Source: Hericium rajendrae
Taxonomy: Eukaryota; Basidiomycota; Agaricomycetes; Russulales; Hericiaceae
DNA: 64,000 nt
Assembly (NCBI GenBank): GCA_033439255.1
Contig: CM065892.1
Coordinates: 310,001-374,000, forward strand
Direction: 5' to 3'
Shown in pieces: positions 47,525-56,030 of the stretch. Made by a program: the position numbers and the translations under genes. Under the pieces are notes generated by a model. The model had not been told where the DNA came from. It made no database searches and saw only the letters and a list, made by a program, of their open reading frames with translations. Numbering within the stretch: the first letter of the stretch is position 1; each line of letters opens with the position of its first letter.

Positions 47525-50500
47525 TCCTCGCTAGTCGAGTGGTCAGAGGACGCCGCGGGCGAACTTGGTCGGGACCTGTCGGGTCGCCGAGGTCGCTGCC
47601 GGCGGTTTCGTCATCCGGGTCTGTGACGGTGGAGGCGAGTAAACGTTCAAACTGCTCGATGCCGACATCGAGGAAATCTTCCAATGGCGGGTGATCGAGG
47701 ATGGTACGGGCGAAATACGGGACAACGCGGTAGGCTGCGGTGGGCCGGTCGAATAACGTACCGTCGAGCTCACACAAGAGGTAAGCACGCCCCTTGTTGC
47801 GGCCGAGGACGAGGTACGGGCCTAGGTAGCGCGGTTTGGTCTTCCGGGAATGGCTGGTGCTGTACGCGGAATTGCGGACAAGTACCAGTTCGCCACGGCG
47901 AAAGTCAAAGTCGCGGATCGTGCGTTCATGTTCCAGTTCGAATTTTCGTGCTGCCTGGAGGCGGGCCTCGTAGACGCGGCTGTGAAGTCGCTGAAGGTCC
48001 TTTTGACGCTTCTGCAGGGCAAGAGCGCGGGAGGCGATCAGGTCGGTAGAGGACAAGATCGCCTCGGGCGGCGGTAGCAGGTAGGTGGCTTCCGCGATAT
48101 CGAGCGGCATCAGGGGGTGCGTACCAGTTACCGCGAAGTATGGGGAACAGCCCATGCGCCGGCGGATGGTGATACGTTCCGACCAGAACACGGAGTGGGC
48201 TGAGTAGCTCCAATTCTTCTCCACGCCGTCGGCGGCCTTGATCAGGGCTTGGCGTACGTCAAAGTGTGCACGCTCAGCGATGCCGTTGGCTCTCGAGTTA
48301 TAGCCCGAGATGCGGATATGCCGGACGTGGTACTTCTTTTCCAGCTGCGTCAAGGCTTTAACGAACGGGCCGCCGTTGTCGGACACGATTTCGGTGAGCA
48401 TACCCCAGCGGCACAAGATGTCTTGGTAAATCCAATCAGCAATGTGCTCGCTGCGTTCTTTGCGCAGCATGCGCCATTCGGGAAAGTGGGACACCGAGCA
48501 GCGCCCTTGGACCAGGTATTGCATATTGTTGGATTTCGGCAGGTGCATGGTATCCATGTACATTTTCGCAAATAAAGGCGCGGGCACCGCAACCGTTGGC
48601 GGGATAAGAACTTTGCGGATCTGGAACGCTTGGCAAATATGGCACGAACGGACGAACCAAGCGACATCCGAGCCCATAAAAGGCCACCAGAAACGGACCG
48701 CGAGGAGGAGGGCGGTTGCGGCGACGCCACGGTGTCCCGCGGACTCGTGAGTCTCAACGAGAGCAGCCCAGCGGCCGGTCGGCGGGAGCACTAGTTTGTG
48801 CGCATTTGTCTTGTCGCGCTTCCAGAGGTGGCCACCTTTCATGAAGAAGTCGCGGCAATAACGCAGGAAGCGAGCGTATTCCCGGTCCGTTAGTCCGTCA
48901 GGGCGGATCGGATGGAGCAGGAAGTCGGTGACGGCGCGCAGTCGGGCATCCGTGAGGAGGGATTTTTCGGACCTTGGAACGTCTGCGTAGGACGCCAAGT
49001 GGTCTTGCGGAGGAGGCGCGACAAAATCGCCGGCGGCGACATTGGTCGAGATGAGCTGTTGGGCCAGCTGAGGGCGGTCGTGGCCAATCCGAGGCACATT
49101 TATTATGTGTACAAAGCCATAAGCACGGTCGACCCAGTCATCGAAGTCGTCGTCAGGTTCGGGCGCATCATCGTCCTGGGGGCGGCGCTGGGAGAGGCCA
49201 TCCGGCCCATGCTTCTCGCCAGGGACGTGGACCAGGGTAAATTGAAACATGAGGATGCCGACGATCCACCGGTTCATGGACGCACTAGGGGCGAGATCGG
49301 GATTATTCAGCATGCCGGATATATAACGGGCGTCGACTTCGATAATCAGGTTGCGAACGCCAATGAGCCAGAGTTTGAGTGCGCGAAGGCTCCGGTATAG
49401 GCCATATAATTCCAGCTTTGGTTGGGAGAAGCGCGCCTCACGGTCGTTCAGGGCGATAGAGCCGAAGCGAGCATACCGGCGAACTTTGGGGTCGTCCACA
49501 TCCTGTTGACAGAGTAGGTAACCGATGGCAATATAGGAGGTGTCGACGCCCAGGATCACTGAGGCGGGAGACTCGTAATCTATCGCGCGCAGGGCGGGTG
49601 ATGCGAGTAGCGCTTGCTTAAGGTCTTCCTGCCCAGCCAACTGGTCTGGGCCGAACTCGAATGGGGTGTCCTTGCGCGTAAGCCGTACCAGATGGTGAGC
49701 ACGTTTTGCAAAGTTCTTGATGAAGATGCGGGCCACGCCAATGGTCCCGAGGAAAGCGCGAACGTCCGAGAGGTCGGTACAAGGTTGCCAGTTGCTGACC
49801 TTGGCGAGGTTGCTGAGTTCTGGCAAACGGCCCGCCGGCGTGCATCTATGGCCGACGATGATGATTTCCGGCGCGCAAAGGACAGTCTTTTTCCCTGAGA
49901 AGGTACCACCGCAATATTTCATGCGTTGGACGACACGGTTCGCGCCCTGGAAGTGTTCCCAGACAAAGCGACGAATACCTGGGTTCCAGGGTATAGTTTC
50001 AAAATTTCCACCGGGCAACTCGTAACGGGTAGCTGGGCCTTTAATGGGGACATCATCGATATAGGGCATGGTGACAGCTGGGATTTCTGGCCGGAGGATT
50101 TCGGTAACGTTGTCGTGGAAGATAGGCACGGAGTTCGTCCACCCCATGGGCAGTGTAACGAGCCGTTTGGGCCCGAACGGGGTTTGGAACGTGGTCATGT
50201 CGCGGGACTCCTCCGCCAAGAGTCGCTCGTCATAACCAACGTAGAGATCGAGGATGCCGCCGCAAGCACGCCCGGTGAACTGCTCGGCGAGCTGGTCGGT
50301 AAAAGGCGGGACGCCCGAGTGAGCGATGGTGACCTTGTTGAGTGGTTCGAGACTGTGCACAATGCGCAGGCTTGTACCATCCTTTTTGGTGACGCAGAAC
50401 CAGCGTGAGCGATATGACGACAACGAAGGCTCATATACGCCGGCGGCGATCTTGGTACGGATAATCTCGCAGACCTTGTCATGGATGCCTGGCGGGATTG

Positions 50501-51200
50501 GACGGTTCTTCAAGACCCAGGGGGTGTGCGGTATCACCGGCATAACCACTGAGGGGAAGAAGTCTTCGCGGAAATGTCCCCGCTCTGAATCGTCCCAGGC
50601 GAAGGCGGTATCGTGGAGACACATGAAATGGTGGAGTAGGTCGCGCTCGGAGGGCCAGAGGAAACCTTCTGGATGGGCGCGATCGATAACCGCTTTTCTT
50701 TCTTCGGTATAGCGGGCGGTGGGAGCGAACGGGGGCGGATTGGGAGATAACTCCGGCAGGTCTTGGAGAGGGTCGCCTTTGATGTTACGGAGAACCCGAA
50801 AACGCTCGGGGAGGTCCGTAAATACTGGGCGGACTTTTTGGGCAACTGGCTTGTATTTCTTTGCGGCGTAAGAGGCGACAGGAGGACCGGTATCCGTCGT
50901 GCCAGGAGGCGGCGGACCCGGGCGACCTTGCTTGGAAGCGGAAGCGGACTTGCAGGCCGTAGCGGAGAGAAAGGCGGACAACAAATTAGATTTATCGGGG
51001 GCATCCGAAAGCGAAGGACCCCCCGGACTAGAGTCGAGAAGCGAGGCATCACAGGCATAGAGATAAAGAGATTGAAGATGATCTTGGCATTTTTCTGGGT
51101 TTTCGGAACATTCTGGGGGTATAGCGGCATAAGCCGTGATTTGCGGCATCTCCGAGTCGAAATCAACGATGAAGGCGACCTCTCCTTGATCTTCGATCAA
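47496..51200 (-). CDS. pol: Gypsy pol: reverse transcriptase, RNase H, integrase
   Basis: An open frame of about 1,234 codons with no ATG near its start; it overlaps the end of the protease frame in the -1 phase and is probably reached by frameshifting. RT: WFCVTKKDGTSLRIVHSLEP and the active site PYIDD near residue 380. RNase H: VDTSYIAIGYLL, KLELYGLYRSLRAL, HVPGEKHGPDGLSQRR. Integrase: zinc region HESAGHRG...CHICQ, then the DDE triad in MDTMHLP, VSDNGGPF and NGIAERAHFD. A C-terminal SH3-like part follows (FDFRRGELVLVRN, KPRYLGPYLVLGR). No chromodomain is visible. All catalytic residues are present, so it could be active. Confidence 0.93.
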   Translation of the reverse strand: MIEDQGEVAFIVDFDSEMPQITAYAAIPPECSENPEKCQDHLQSLYLYACDASLLDSSPGGPSLSDAPDKSNLLSAFLSATACKSASASKQGRPGPPPPGTTDTGPPVASYAAKKYKPVAQKVRPVFTDLPERFRVLRNIKGDPLQDLPELSPNPPPFAPTARYTEERKAVIDRAHPEGFLWPSERDLLHHFMCLHDTAFAWDDSERGHFREDFFPSVVMPVIPHTPWVLKNRPIPPGIHDKVCEIIRTKIAAGVYEPSLSSYRSRWFCVTKKDGTSLRIVHSLEPLNKVTIAHSGVPPFTDQLAEQFTGRACGGILDLYVGYDERLLAEESRDMTTFQTPFGPKRLVTLPMGWTNSVPIFHDNVTEILRPEIPAVTMPYIDDVPIKGPATRYELPGGNFETIPWNPGIRRFVWEHFQGANRVVQRMKYCGGTFSGKKTVLCAPEIIIVGHRCTPAGRLPELSNLAKVSNWQPCTDLSDVRAFLGTIGVARIFIKNFAKRAHHLVRLTRKDTPFEFGPDQLAGQEDLKQALLASPALRAIDYESPASVILGVDTSYIAIGYLLCQQDVDDPKVRRYARFGSIALNDREARFSQPKLELYGLYRSLRALKLWLIGVRNLIIEVDARYISGMLNNPDLAPSASMNRWIVGILMFQFTLVHVPGEKHGPDGLSQRRPQDDDAPEPDDDFDDWVDRAYGFVHIINVPRIGHDRPQLAQQLISTNVAAGDFVAPPPQDHLASYADVPRSEKSLLTDARLRAVTDFLLHPIRPDGLTDREYARFLRYCRDFFMKGGHLWKRDKTNAHKLVLPPTGRWAALVETHESAGHRGVAATALLLAVRFWWPFMGSDVAWFVRSCHICQAFQIRKVLIPPTVAVPAPLFAKMYMDTMHLPKSNNMQYLVQGRCSVSHFPEWRMLRKERSEHIADWIYQDILCRWGMLTEIVSDNGGPFVKALTQLEKKYHVRHIRISGYNSRANGIAERAHFDVRQALIKAADGVEKNWSYSAHSVFWSERITIRRRMGCSPYFAVTGTHPLMPLDIAEATYLLPPPEAILSSTDLIASRALALQKRQKDLQRLHSRVYEARLQAARKFELEHERTIRDFDFRRGELVLVRNSAYSTSHSRKTKPRYLGPYLVLGRNKGRAYLLCELDGTLFDRPTAAYRVVPYFARTILDHPPLEDFLDVGIEQFERLLASTVTDPDDETAGSDLGDPTGPDQVRPRRPLTTRLARRTEGSPFFS

Positions 51201-52903
51201 ATCATCGAAGCGCGAAAATCCTCCTTTGCCGCGAGCGTATACTGAATGTCAGTGCGCGGGTGGGTGGGGATCGTGGCTGCTTCGCCGGTGTTTGGGTCGA
51301 AGATGGTGATGGTCTGTGTTTCATTGCGGTAGCTGCGCACGACTGACTCGGTAAGCACATCGAAGGGGCGTCCGAGTAGGATATCGTAGGCGGGCGACCG
51401 GAGGACGTGTATTTGGAGGTAGAGAACAATGTTGCCGAAGACTGCAGGCACGTTTCGGCACAGGCCCAGCGAGTCATCAAGTTCGCCGTTGGCGGATTGC
51501 ATAGTGAGGATAATCGTGGGGTCATACGACAGGCCTAAGGTGTAGCAAACGCTCTCTGACATGGAGATGACCTGAGAACCTGGGTCCAAGATGCACTCGA
51601 CCAGTTCTTGATGATCTATGAGTGCTGCAATAGAACGCAGCGCCGCAGACTCGCGCGAGACGATCAGGGGTTTAGGCTTTTCGTCCGGGCGGAGTTGCTT
51701 GAGGTACTGCTCGTAGGGATCCGGGAGGACGACAGCACCTTCCGGCGGCTCGGCGCACTGGTGCGAAAGGATAGATACTCGTGGATGAGGGGGCGAGGCC
51801 GGGTGCTGCACACGGTCGCCTTCGGCGGGCTCGCTCGCGAACTGGATACCTGCAGCGAGCTCTACTTGACGCGCTGGCGAGGCCAGCTCCTCGACTGCAT
51901 CTTCACCTGGCAGCTCGGAGAGCAGGTCAGTCTCGTTAAGGACTTCCAACAGGTTCTGTCCCGCCACCGGACGCGTGTGACGCCGTGAGACTGCCTCCTT
52001 GTATTTCGTGCGTAGTGCAGGAGCCAGGGACCAGAGCTCGCCCTGGGTGACCTCGATAGGGAGGGACATGGCGCGCGCGAACACGCGGTCCAGTACGTCT
52101 TGCCCGACTGAGTCTTGCGCACGACGGGTTGGGCCCGTCTCTTCGACTACTTCGATCACTGGGACTTGCGCGGGCCTTGCACCGTCGCGGGCTCTGGCAA
52201 ATGGGTGGACGGGACCATCAGGGTCGCGGAGGTCATCGCGTACTGCAGGTTGAGATAGAAGGTGGGGGGGGACGTCTCGTTCCGGGCCTGGGGCCGGTGA
52301 AGCTTGCGGAGGGGGCAGGGACGCCCGCGGCGGCTCTGGTTCGTCCTCGATGGTCGGGCGCGGCGGCGCACGGGGCAATCGTGGAGGGGCTGGTTGGCGG
52401 GCAGGCTCTTCCATCCTGCGAGCTCGTTCCAACGCCCGGTTAGCTCTATCACGGCTGGCCGCGGCATTGGGTGGGGGCACAACTGAGGCGTCCTTCAACT
52501 GGTATAACTGCCGTAGCTCGCCCTCCAGGCTCTCGATCCGCGCGTCTGTGGTGAGCTGGTACAACCCTGCCTGGACCTGGGTATAGGGGGACGCGGTGGT
52601 CTGAGCGTATGCCGGCGCGACGCGATAGCCGTAGGGAGGAGCCCCGCCCGCGGCGAACTTGCCTGGTGGGTACCGGCTACACCCATCATAAGCTGACCCG
52701 TGGCTCGCTGATTGGGGTTCATACGGTGGTATTCGTCGATCCGTTCGGCCATAGTCGCGCCTGGGGGTCCTTGCGGGAGCCAAGCCCCAGAGGGTAAGAC
52801 CATCTTGCCTTGGACGTCCTTCTTGCACTTGCCGGCGGCCATGTATTCCCGGGCTGTCATGCATTCGCGCACGAAATGCCCCACGTTCCCACAGAAGTTG
52901 CAC
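51197..52903 (-). CDS. Gypsy protease-region frame
   Basis: An open frame of 568 codons in the -1 phase relative to gag and overlapping it from 52,495 to 52,903. The overlap itself is probably not translated here. The middle is Pro/Glu/Arg-rich. The C-terminal third looks like a retropepsin: VECILDPGSQVISMSESVCY (active-site region, Asp-Pro-Gly-Ser in place of the usual Asp-Ser/Thr-Gly), then LRSPAYDILLGRPFDVL, the second hallmark ILGRP-like motif. It ends four bases into the pol frame (51,197-51,200), in the arrangement of a -1 frameshift or terminal overlap. Confidence 0.75.
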   Translation of the reverse strand: MQLLWERGAFRARMHDSPGIHGRRQVQEGRPRQDGLTLWGLAPARTPRRDYGRTDRRIPPYEPQSASHGSAYDGCSRYPPGKFAAGGAPPYGYRVAPAYAQTTASPYTQVQAGLYQLTTDARIESLEGELRQLYQLKDASVVPPPNAAASRDRANRALERARRMEEPARQPAPPRLPRAPPRPTIEDEPEPPRASLPPPQASPAPGPERDVPPHLLSQPAVRDDLRDPDGPVHPFARARDGARPAQVPVIEVVEETGPTRRAQDSVGQDVLDRVFARAMSLPIEVTQGELWSLAPALRTKYKEAVSRRHTRPVAGQNLLEVLNETDLLSELPGEDAVEELASPARQVELAAGIQFASEPAEGDRVQHPASPPHPRVSILSHQCAEPPEGAVVLPDPYEQYLKQLRPDEKPKPLIVSRESAALRSIAALIDHQELVECILDPGSQVISMSESVCYTLGLSYDPTIILTMQSANGELDDSLGLCRNVPAVFGNIVLYLQIHVLRSPAYDILLGRPFDVLTESVVRSYRNETQTITIFDPNTGEAATIPTHPRTDIQYTLAAKEDFRASMI

Positions 52904-53703
52904 TGATCCGACCCCATTCGCCCGTGCATTGGCGCGCCTTGATTACCTCCGGAGACCATCGGTTGACGCGACGGCTGCTGCGCGCTCCTCAAGAGGATAT
53001 CGGCCAGTGACGCTAACTGCTCACTCTTAATCTGGATAGTCGTCCCTGAGCCTGCATCGGCGGTTGATGACGACGCGGTGGCTTGAGTTGACGACGGTCC
53101 ACGCAGGTACGGGTCGGGGGTGATGGCAGTGCCATACATGCACCACTCTGCGGCCCTATAGACGTCGTTGATCGGGTGCGGATCGTCGGGATGGTGATCA
53201 GGCTTGGTAAGAGCAAGGCGGTCCTCTACCCGCAGGCGAAGACGTTCGGGGAGCGCCGCCAAAAACCAGCGTTGTTCCTCGATATCGGAGATGCGGTTCT
53301 TGCCTTTCAGGTAGCGCGTGATGACCGTGAACTCGCGCGAGAACGCACCAAGTTCGCCGACGGAACTGAGGGTGGACTCGGCAGTTCGGTGGACGAGTGA
53401 CTCCAAATCTTGACGCGAAAAGGTATTCTCCTTAGCCGAGCCCGGGTAGAGTTCGTGGATAGCTTTCTTGAATTCGTCCCAAGTGCCGGCGGCGTACTTG
53501 GCCTCGGACCGCCACAGCTCTTGTGCGTCAACGTCTGAGAGGAGACGGACCGCATGACTCTTTTTCTCCGCGTCATCTGCCACGGAGGAACGCTGAAAAC
53601 AAAATTCGAGATCGAGGAAGTAACGGCCCAGCTCGCGGGGGGAGTTGGTGTCGAACTTGGGAGCACCGCTCTCGCCGCGCATAGGCATGGAGGGGGGCGG
53701 CAT
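52495..53703 (-). CDS. gag: Gypsy gag: capsid and zinc knuckle
   Basis: A 402-codon frame starting MPPPSMPMRGESGAPKFDTN. The capsid-like region has the typical GRYFLDLEFCFQ...LYPGSAKENTFS...RYLKGKNRISDIEEQRWFLA. A CCHC zinc knuckle (CNFCGNVGHFVREC) lies near residue 275 and binds the RNA genome. The frame then runs about 120 residues past the knuckle; the later part overlaps the protease frame and is probably read only if no frameshift occurs. A Pro/Arg-rich open stretch (53,751-54,218) lies upstream and I treat it as leader. Confidence 0.85.
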   Translation of the reverse strand: MPPPSMPMRGESGAPKFDTNSPRELGRYFLDLEFCFQRSSVADDAEKKSHAVRLLSDVDAQELWRSEAKYAAGTWDEFKKAIHELYPGSAKENTFSRQDLESLVHRTAESTLSSVGELGAFSREFTVITRYLKGKNRISDIEEQRWFLAALPERLRLRVEDRLALTKPDHHPDDPHPINDVYRAAEWCMYGTAITPDPYLRGPSSTQATASSSTADAGSGTTIQIKSEQLASLADILLRSAQQPSRQPMVSGGNQGAPMHGRMGSDQCNFCGNVGHFVRECMTAREYMAAGKCKKDVQGKMVLPSGAWLPQGPPGATMAERIDEYHRMNPNQRATGQLMMGVAGTHQASSPRAGLLPTAIASRRHTLRPPRPPIPRSRQGCTSSPQTRGSRAWRASYGSYTS

Positions 53704-54108
53704 GACTGGTTGGATACTTGGTGGCCTGGGGAAGGGGAAACGTGCAGGGGCTAGCGGGCTGTGTTGTTGAGTAGGAGAAGGGGGACGGGGGGTAGCAGGG
53801 AAAGTCGCCTGGTGCGGCGTTGTCCTAGGACCCGCGGTAGCAGAGGGGCCGGCAAGGGGTCGCGGCGCCGGAGTTGGCGATACAGGTGGAGTAGGAACGA
53901 TGAAGGAACGCTCGAGCTCGGGAATTTCGAACTCTTCGTCGATGGGAGTAAGGGGACTAGTGGGAGTTGGAACCGGCGGGAAAGGTGACGGTAGGTCGGG
54001 GAAACTTGCTGAGGGTCCTGAGTCGCAACACGGACTTCTTGTTCGAGGGTACGATCTGGATTCGACCGTGCGCTACTCCTAGTACGACGCGGCTCTATTT
54101 TGAGTATG
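53704..54108. other. Gypsy leader between the 5' LTR and gag
   Basis: About 400 bases of untranslated leader, presumably with the packaging signal. A Pro/Arg-rich frame crosses it and runs on into the LTR, so I do not call it a gene. Confidence 0.5.
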
Positions 54109-54129
54109 GAACCCTCGCGGTGGGCTCCA
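54109..54129 (-). promoter_or_regulatory. Primer-binding-site candidate
   Basis: On the element strand TTT follows the LTR, then TGGAGCCCACCGCGAGGGT. TGG would pair with the CCA end of a tRNA, and CGAGGGTTC resembles the complement of a T-arm. The primer tRNA is not identified. Confidence 0.6.
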
Positions 54130-54132
54130 AAA

Positions 54133-55152
54133 TGATGTGTGGACCCTGGGAATGGAGGCGGCAGCCAAAACCAAAACCAACAGAGTACCGGGGGGTGCGA
54201 GGGGACCAAGTATCTCAAGAGGGGAGCGCCGAGACGTGTAGCTGACGGGTGATCGTACTATGGGTAGGGGAGCAAGGCCGCGGAGGGCGAGCTTGCTGCG
54301 TGCGGGCGACTTCCGACACGGCTCTGCTAGGGACGATGACGGTACGACAAGACTCACGGGTCTTAGGTGATACGGCTTGTAGATAACGGCGCGGCGACGA
54401 GTACGACGAATATGATGAGCGACACGAGAAAGTGAGAAGAGCTACGTCTGAGACGTGCTTAGAGACTGGGGTGAGAACGTCAAACGGCGGGCTTTGTGAG
54501 ATCTGAGCTCTGAGGGGAAAAAGGCAGATTCCGTTCCGATTCTCTAAGTCAGTAGCTACGGTACAAATGGGCAAGGCCGCCTCTGGCGGCCCGGCGCGAC
54601 TCCCTACGACAACCTCCCGCTGACCGACCCAATCTCCAATTCCTTCCTGATCCTGCCTGCTCCGGGTCCCTTGGCGAGTGGAGTCGTTGCGACTCGGCCC
54701 GTGCAGGGCAGAGGGCGTGCGCGTGGTACGAACGAATCAAAGGTGCCGCCTTACAACGTCGCCCGGGGCGTGCGTCGGGAACGGCGGGCACGTCGAGCTG
54801 GAATGGCTGGGATGACGTCAGTAGCGCACTGTCGCGGGCGCCGCTCGTGATCCGGGGGCGTGTGGGCGTTCGAGGGCGCGTTGATTGAGCCGGCTGGTTC
54901 TCTGGGCGCGCTTCTGTTCCTGTGCCGCTGACTCGTCCGGCCGGTTGATCTCCTGCCCGTTTGGTGCATCGGACCACGGGACGCCGGCTTTAGTCCGACC
55001 CGGTCGGTCCCGAACCCGTGGGGGCGCTTGTCCTGTGCGGGGAGCAACGTCGCGGTGGGCGGACTTGGTGCGGCTGAGGTGAAGTGAAGCGGGACGGGCA
55101 AGGAGGCGGGGAGTGGGCAATGCCGTTGCAAGGCGCGCTAAAGGGCGCATCA
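54133..55152 (-). repeat. 5' LTR
   Basis: 1,020 bases, the same length as the left LTR and about 99.6 % identical by eye. It should hold the promoter of the genomic RNA; I did not find an unambiguous TATA box. Confidence 0.92.
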
Positions 55153-55156
55153 GCGC
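55153..55156. repeat. Target-site duplication GCGC (right)
   Basis: GCGC directly after the right LTR, matching 42998-43001. Confidence 0.8.
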
Positions 55157-56030
55157 ATAGCTTGTACGCCTTCGAGTATTGTGTATTCGGCTTCGGTTGT
55201 TTGCGTAAATAAACCGGCTTCTATCGCTGCGGCTTGGAAAGAAGGATATGGGACACCGTCTATCGTCCGAAGGTCGGCAAAAGATAGAGCAGACTTGTGT
55301 TGTAGAAGGCAGCGGACATAAAATCGTTCGCCATCACTTGGTCGCGCGAAAGCCAAACGAGCAACATGCTGTCGGTTGTCAGTGCGGAGAATGACATGCA
55401 TGTTCGGTTGGCCAGGAATGAGCTGGCTTTCAGTGAATACTTGAGCTTGACTTTGGGGAGATGGACGAGAGGTGCTGAGACGAAAGAGAGTATAGTATTC
55501 GGAATAAGATAAAGCGTCAAATGACCGCTGTATGCCGCGATGGAAGAAAGAGCCAGATGGGCGCACGAAATAACGATCCAGAAGAGAAGATGATGCACGA
55601 TCTGGGCCGAATTGACCGACATATTGGCGGTGTTGTCGTGACAGATGGTCATGAACGGGGAGGGTTGAGATGGCAGGTTTTTTCTTGATTAACTTGAAAC
55701 CCAGTATGCGCCAGGTAGCTTCTCCTGAAGTCAGAAAGCGCGCGTTCCAGTACTCCTCGATCTCGTCTATGTCATCTTGGTTGTCGCCATCAGCTGCACG
55801 AACAACATAAGAGGCTGTATCAGGACCTATAACGAAGATCAGATTAGAGACAATGATCGTAGAATACGAAAAGACGAACCTTTGTGGACATATTTAAACA
55901 AATAGTTAAACATGTGCGAAGATTCAGCGGCTTCAAAATTGATGTGACAGTCGAATCTGCGTATCAATTCGAGGCAGTACGCGACAATCATGGAATCAGA
56001 TGCATGACGGCAGCGATAATTGGGACGCTC
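55153..56030 (-). pseudogene. Helitron Rep-helicase, middle part
   Basis: Continuation of the minus-strand Helitron. It encodes the segment after the Rep core: LIRRFDCHINFEAAESSHMF and NYLFKYVHKG, an intron, then DEIEEYWNARFLTSGEATWR, HLSRQHRQYV, RPSGSFFHRGIQRSFDALSY, HVILRTDNRQHVARLAFARP and TEAEYTILEGVQAMR. It then runs into the 5' LTR at 55,152 in mid-codon region. In an intact Helitron this leads directly into the helicase domain, which here lies 12.1 kb away at 43,001. Confidence 0.82.

Larger units (their letters stand above)
43002..55152 (-). mobile_element. Ty3/Gypsy LTR retrotransposon with antisense module
   Basis: A 12,151-base element bounded by two 1,020-base LTRs that begin TG and end CA on the element strand. 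It has a primer-binding-site candidate next to the right (5') LTR, gag, protease, RT/RNase H/integrase in overlapping frames, and a polypurine tract next to the left (3') LTR. RT before integrase places it in Ty3/Gypsy; no chromodomain is visible. Unusually, 3.4 kb between pol and the 3' LTR (about 44,032-47,490) carries two spliced genes on the opposite strand. The long pol frame is open throughout and the LTRs differ at about four positions, so the insertion is recent and may still be competent. Confidence 0.93.

Noticed and set aside
53751-54218. Pro/Leu-rich frame upstream of gag as an extra gene
   Set aside because: It begins inside the LTR and has no domain; best read as the untranslated leader.
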